Positions 60,859 through 64,000 of a DNA stretch of 64,000 nt are shown here, one piece after another. The notes under the pieces were generated by a model. It had not been told where the DNA came from, searched no databases, and worked only from the letters and a program-made list of their open reading frames with translations. The stretch is taken from the NCBI RefSeq assembly GCF_001458735.1, contig NZ_CZQA01000001.1, forward strand, positions 992,001 to 1,056,000, written 5' to 3'. The DNA comes from Candidatus Nitrospira nitrosa (GTDB lineage: Bacteria; Nitrospirota; Nitrospiria; Nitrospirales; Nitrospiraceae). Each line of letters starts with the position of its first letter. The first letter of the stretch is position 1. Position numbers and translations under genes: made by a program.

Positions 60859-61980
60859 ATGCCGTTTCAGTTGCCGACGTTCACCCATCGAGTCTTCCGG
60901 TATCGCTCCACACGGATCACGTCAGAAGGGCTCCAATTCCTGATCTTTGTGCTGGCAATCGGTATTGCGGCCATCAATACCGGGAATAACCTGTTTTATC
61001 TGCTCCTGGCCATGATGTTGAGTCTCATTCTGATATCAGGCGTTGCGGCGGAATACTGCTTACGACGACTTGAAGTCCGACGACATCTGCCGGATCTCTT
61101 CTTTATCAACACTCCGGTCACCACTGCGATCGTGGTCAAAAACAGAAAGTCGCGATTAACCAGTTTTTCGCTGACCCTGAGTGATGTCAGAGACAATCAA
61201 TGCCTCTCCCCGAACCTGGAGATTCACTCCCTTCCTCCGGGCGCCAGTCAGGTGCTCTCCTACCAGCTAACTCCTACGCATCGTGGAAAATTGCTGTTGA
61301 ACGGTGTGCGAATCAGCACGGAGTTTCCCTTCGGGCTTTTCACAAAACGGGCGTTCTACCCGCTGGAGGACACCGTCGTGGTGTGTCCTGAGCTCCGGCC
61401 GGTTCATGAACGTCTTCTGCGTGGTCTCTTCGCTGCGGGGTACGAACTGGCCGTTCATCGACGGGGGCACGGCAACGATCTCTACAATCTTCGCCTGTAC
61501 CAGGCAGGAGATGACTCCCGAAGTATTCATTGGCCGACGACGGCACGGACCTCCCAGTTGACCATTCGAGAGACCGAGGCAGAGGAGCAACGCCGCGCGA
61601 TCATCTGTGTTCCCACAAGCGCTCCGGCGAGTCATGACGCCCCGTTTGAGCGCGCAGTCTCGTTAGCTGCGTCTCTGGTTCAGCATTTGACTCACCACGG
61701 CTACTCCATCCAATTGCGTCTAGGGTCAGAGCGCTCGTCGTTTGGCCAGGGAGAAGCGCATCGTCTTGACCTCCTTCGTATGCTGGGCCTCTGCCAACGA
61801 GTCACTCCTACGGCAGAGTCCATGAAGCAGGACAACTGGACGGACGCTCATTCCACGGTTGAAGGAGGCGGAGCGGTGATTGTCATACAAGCCTGGTCTG
61901 AATCTGATGCAGGAGAGACTGAGCTTCCGTATATTCTGATCGATGGGGAACTCATTCCTGGAGCAGGCCATGCTGCTTAG
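60859..61980 (+). CDS. DUF58 family protein
   Basis: 373 residues. Two N-terminal membrane helices (GLQFLIFVLAIGIAAINTGNNLFYLLLAMMLSLILISG) then a soluble part with the DUF58 hallmark GNDLYNLRLYQAGDDSRSIHWPTTAR. The usual partner of MoxR and transglutaminase-like TgpA. The reading frame overlaps tgpA by 11 bases. A VWA fold may be present but no complete MIDAS (DxSxS) is visible. Confidence 0.9.
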   Translation: MPFQLPTFTHRVFRYRSTRITSEGLQFLIFVLAIGIAAINTGNNLFYLLLAMMLSLILISGVAAEYCLRRLEVRRHLPDLFFINTPVTTAIVVKNRKSRLTSFSLTLSDVRDNQCLSPNLEIHSLPPGASQVLSYQLTPTHRGKLLLNGVRISTEFPFGLFTKRAFYPLEDTVVVCPELRPVHERLLRGLFAAGYELAVHRRGHGNDLYNLRLYQAGDDSRSIHWPTTARTSQLTIRETEAEEQRRAIICVPTSAPASHDAPFERAVSLAASLVQHLTHHGYSIQLRLGSERSSFGQGEAHRLDLLRMLGLCQRVTPTAESMKQDNWTDAHSTVEGGGAVIVIQAWSESDAGETELPYILIDGELIPGAGHAA

Positions 61981-64000
61981 TCAGGCTCTTCATTTAACCT
62001 CCATCCTGCTGGCGTCTGCGTCCTTCATTGGACTGACGTTGGGGGCCGGGTTACCGGAGTGGCTGGCCGCACTGACCGGCGCGACGTTGATCGCAGTGCT
62101 CCTACGAAATATGGGAATGAAGCCGGTCGATCGACTGACCACGCAGATGCCCGTGTCAGCAATTGGATGGAATCTGATCGTGCTCGGCGGTTTTGTGGGC
62201 TTTTGGATCGACCTCTTGTGGGTCTCCGGTGATCTACTTCCAGCCGGGCTACACTTCTTGATGATTCTGATGGTCATCAAGCTCTTCAACCTCCGACTTC
62301 GCCGCGACTATCTGCATCTCTATGCGATCAGTCTGGTCGCAATGCTCGCCTCAGGATCTCTCACGACGGATCTGTGGTTCATCCCGATTTTTTCGATCTA
62401 TCTTCTCGCCGGAGTCTGGACCCTTCTTCTGTTTCAGTTGACCAAGACGTCGGAGGTCAGTGGCAATGCCTGGATGCCCGCGTCTATCCGACCTGAGAGT
62501 CATGAAGGAGGCCACCGGGTTTCCCCGCGACTTTTTTGGATAGCGAATGGGTTGGCCTTTGGGGCCTTCCTCATAACCGTGATCATCTTCTTCACCATCC
62601 CACGGGTCAACGCGGGGATTTACCAGAAAGGATTTGGGGAAAATCTTCGCATGTCTGGGTTTTCCGATAAGGTGAACTTAGGTGCGATCGGATCCATCAA
62701 GCGGGACCCCAGTATCGTGATGCGAGTCGAGTTGCCCAGGAGCCCGCTTCATGATGCCAGACCACTCTATATTCGAGGGATGTCTTTCGATCGGTACGAT
62801 GGCAAGGTGTGGACGAATCAACTGAGCTATCGACGGAGTCTCATCGAGGAAAGCCCTGGTACCTTCACGTTTCGGGGAAAACGAACGGTCTCGCGGTCTC
62901 AGCTTGGTGAGGCGATCCAACAGAAAATTCTTCTTGAGCCACTGGATACGACGGTGTTGTTTGCCGCACCGTTTATCGAAAGCGTAACAGGGATGTTCCC
63001 CAGTCTCTTCTTTGACGCAACCGGTGCGGTCTATTTACCCTTTCCGAGTTCGTCCCGAATCGAATATACCGTCGTGTCTCGTTCTAATGTGCTGGTCCCG
63101 GCGGATCTCGGGTCCGAGTCCGGGGTTTATCCCGAATCGGTGGTCAGGCAGTATTTGCAACTTCCCTTTCAGTCGGATCGCATCAAGACATTGGCGGGAG
63201 AAGTGACGGAGAGGCAACAGGGCCCATATGAAAAGGTTACGGCGATTCAAGCGTATTTAACCCGTAACTACCGTTACAGTCTGGATGCACCGCTTGCCGA
63301 GCAGCAGCAACCGCTCGAAGAATTTCTTTTCGCGAGAAAGACCGGGTACTGCGAGCACTACGCCACAGCGATGGTCATTATGCTTCGAACCATTGGAATT
63401 CCCGCTCGTCTGGTGACAGGCTTCATGGCCACGGAATGGAACGAATACGGAGATTACTACGTCGTCAGACAGCAGGACGCCCATGCGTGGGTCGAAGTGT
63501 ATCTGCCGCATTCCGGGTGGATCAGGATGGATCCAACTCCCACCGAAGACAATCCAACGGCTGGAGGCTCGGTATGGAAAGTTCTTGGACCCATCGTGGA
63601 TAACATCAAGCTCCAATGGAACCGATTGTTCGTACAGTATAGCGCAGCCGATCAACTGGCCGTGGTTCGGGAATTAAAAGCCGAAGGGATGTCGGTCCGA
63701 AACAAAGCGCTGGATTCTATGACTGCCCTGTTCGGCGTCTTCATGACGCTTTTGAGTGGGGTCGTGACCCACGATCTATCTCAGGTCAGGATTGGGCTTC
63801 TGGGAGAGTTTCTTGGCTTCGCAGTGATAAGTCTAGCCATCCTTTTCTGGTTACGTAGGAGGCGACCGTGGGCAGCCTGGAGTCCCTGGAAAAAGGATCA
63901 GGACAATGAACTGGTCATCGCGCAATACTACCGTCGCATGCGTACCTATCTGGCCGGGCAGGGTTTTTCAAGCTCTACGGCTATCGCACCACTTGAGTTG
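61970..64000 (+). CDS. TgpA-like transglutaminase membrane protein (3' end off window)
   Basis: 677 residues visible from ATG 61970. At least five N-terminal helices, then the periplasmic transglutaminase core: RKTGYCEHYATAMVIMLRTIGIPARLVTGF with the catalytic Cys, DAHAWVEVYLPHSGWIRMDPTP with His and Asp. A further helix (FLGFAVISLAILFWLRRRR) near the visible end precedes a DUF4129-like tail that continues beyond the window. Characterised TgpA from Pseudomonas is essential for growth. Its start overlaps the DUF58 stop, so the MoxR-DUF58-TgpA unit is one operon. Confidence 0.92.
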   Translation, partial: MLLSQALHLTSILLASASFIGLTLGAGLPEWLAALTGATLIAVLLRNMGMKPVDRLTTQMPVSAIGWNLIVLGGFVGFWIDLLWVSGDLLPAGLHFLMILMVIKLFNLRLRRDYLHLYAISLVAMLASGSLTTDLWFIPIFSIYLLAGVWTLLLFQLTKTSEVSGNAWMPASIRPESHEGGHRVSPRLFWIANGLAFGAFLITVIIFFTIPRVNAGIYQKGFGENLRMSGFSDKVNLGAIGSIKRDPSIVMRVELPRSPLHDARPLYIRGMSFDRYDGKVWTNQLSYRRSLIEESPGTFTFRGKRTVSRSQLGEAIQQKILLEPLDTTVLFAAPFIESVTGMFPSLFFDATGAVYLPFPSSSRIEYTVVSRSNVLVPADLGSESGVYPESVVRQYLQLPFQSDRIKTLAGEVTERQQGPYEKVTAIQAYLTRNYRYSLDAPLAEQQQPLEEFLFARKTGYCEHYATAMVIMLRTIGIPARLVTGFMATEWNEYGDYYVVRQQDAHAWVEVYLPHSGWIRMDPTPTEDNPTAGGSVWKVLGPIVDNIKLQWNRLFVQYSAADQLAVVRELKAEGMSVRNKALDSMTALFGVFMTLLSGVVTHDLSQVRIGLLGEFLGFAVISLAILFWLRRRRPWAAWSPWKKDQDNELVIAQYYRRMRTYLAGQGFSSSTAIAPLEL

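Overview
The window reads as a chromosomal segment of a Gram-negative, moderately GC-rich bacterium. It has an outer-membrane porin, lipoproteins, Tat translocase subunits, c-type cytochrome, L,D-transpeptidases and a rnpA-yidD-yidC-mnmE-mnmG-rsmG-parA-parB origin-proximal block. The repertoire (ThrH-type phosphatase, alginate-export-like porin, YkgJ cysteine-cluster proteins, tandem bactofilins next to parAB, DUF1264 lipoprotein) resembles Nitrospira/Nitrospirota. That assignment is inference from gene content, not a proven identification.

Region 1 (1-8.9 kb) is accessory. An intact tRNA-Glu(TTC) lies at 8815-8892 (minus). Going away from its 3' end, copies of the tRNA 3' end plus flanking sequence recur at 8799, 3957 and 1343. 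They bound two integrase-less cassettes, and the sequence suggests a third, more decayed one further left. Cassette cargo is a lipoprotein and an FRG-domain protein (cassette B), and a TIR-like-fold membrane protein and a DUF4238 protein (cassette A, later hit by an IS3-family element). Both cassettes end in the same ~330-bp leader with a 19-codon mini-ORF. At two junctions the tRNA piece sits inside a perfect 10-11 bp inverted repeat. This is the most unusual part of the window.

Region 2 (8.9-27.3 kb) is a mosaic of mostly single genes and small operons: rfbC, a ThiS/MoaD-like protein with a C-terminal extension, HU, two YkgJ-type proteins, tRNA-Arg(CCG) and tRNA-Lys(CTT), a lipoprotein/phospholipase-C-like pair, cytochrome P450, YihY/BrkB membrane protein, cytochrome c, DUF1264 lipoprotein, PSP1 protein, a mini metallopeptidase, EVE protein, thrH and a large porin.

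Region 3 (27.4-39.1 kb, all minus strand) is the housekeeping block: two TatA/B-type proteins, mnmA, two bactofilins, parB, parA, rsmG, mnmG, mnmE, yidC, yidD, rnpA and rpmH (the last is only 45 codons). Two identical parS palindromes sit exactly at the two ends of rsmG. No dnaA lies next to rpmH.

Region 4 (39.5-50.9 kb, plus strand) holds a lipoprotein followed by two L,D-transpeptidases and a third, probably inactive relative. An IS30-family element follows, then a sugar-phosphate operon (pgi, pgl, glk, rpiA) ending with an M1 aminopeptidase. Region 5 (51.4-64 kb) carries the ybbA-ybbP ABC exporter divergent from a TesA-type esterase, a small membrane protein, a SWIM-finger coiled-coil protein, a ChaN-like lipoprotein, and a MoxR-DUF58-TgpA operon that runs off the right edge.
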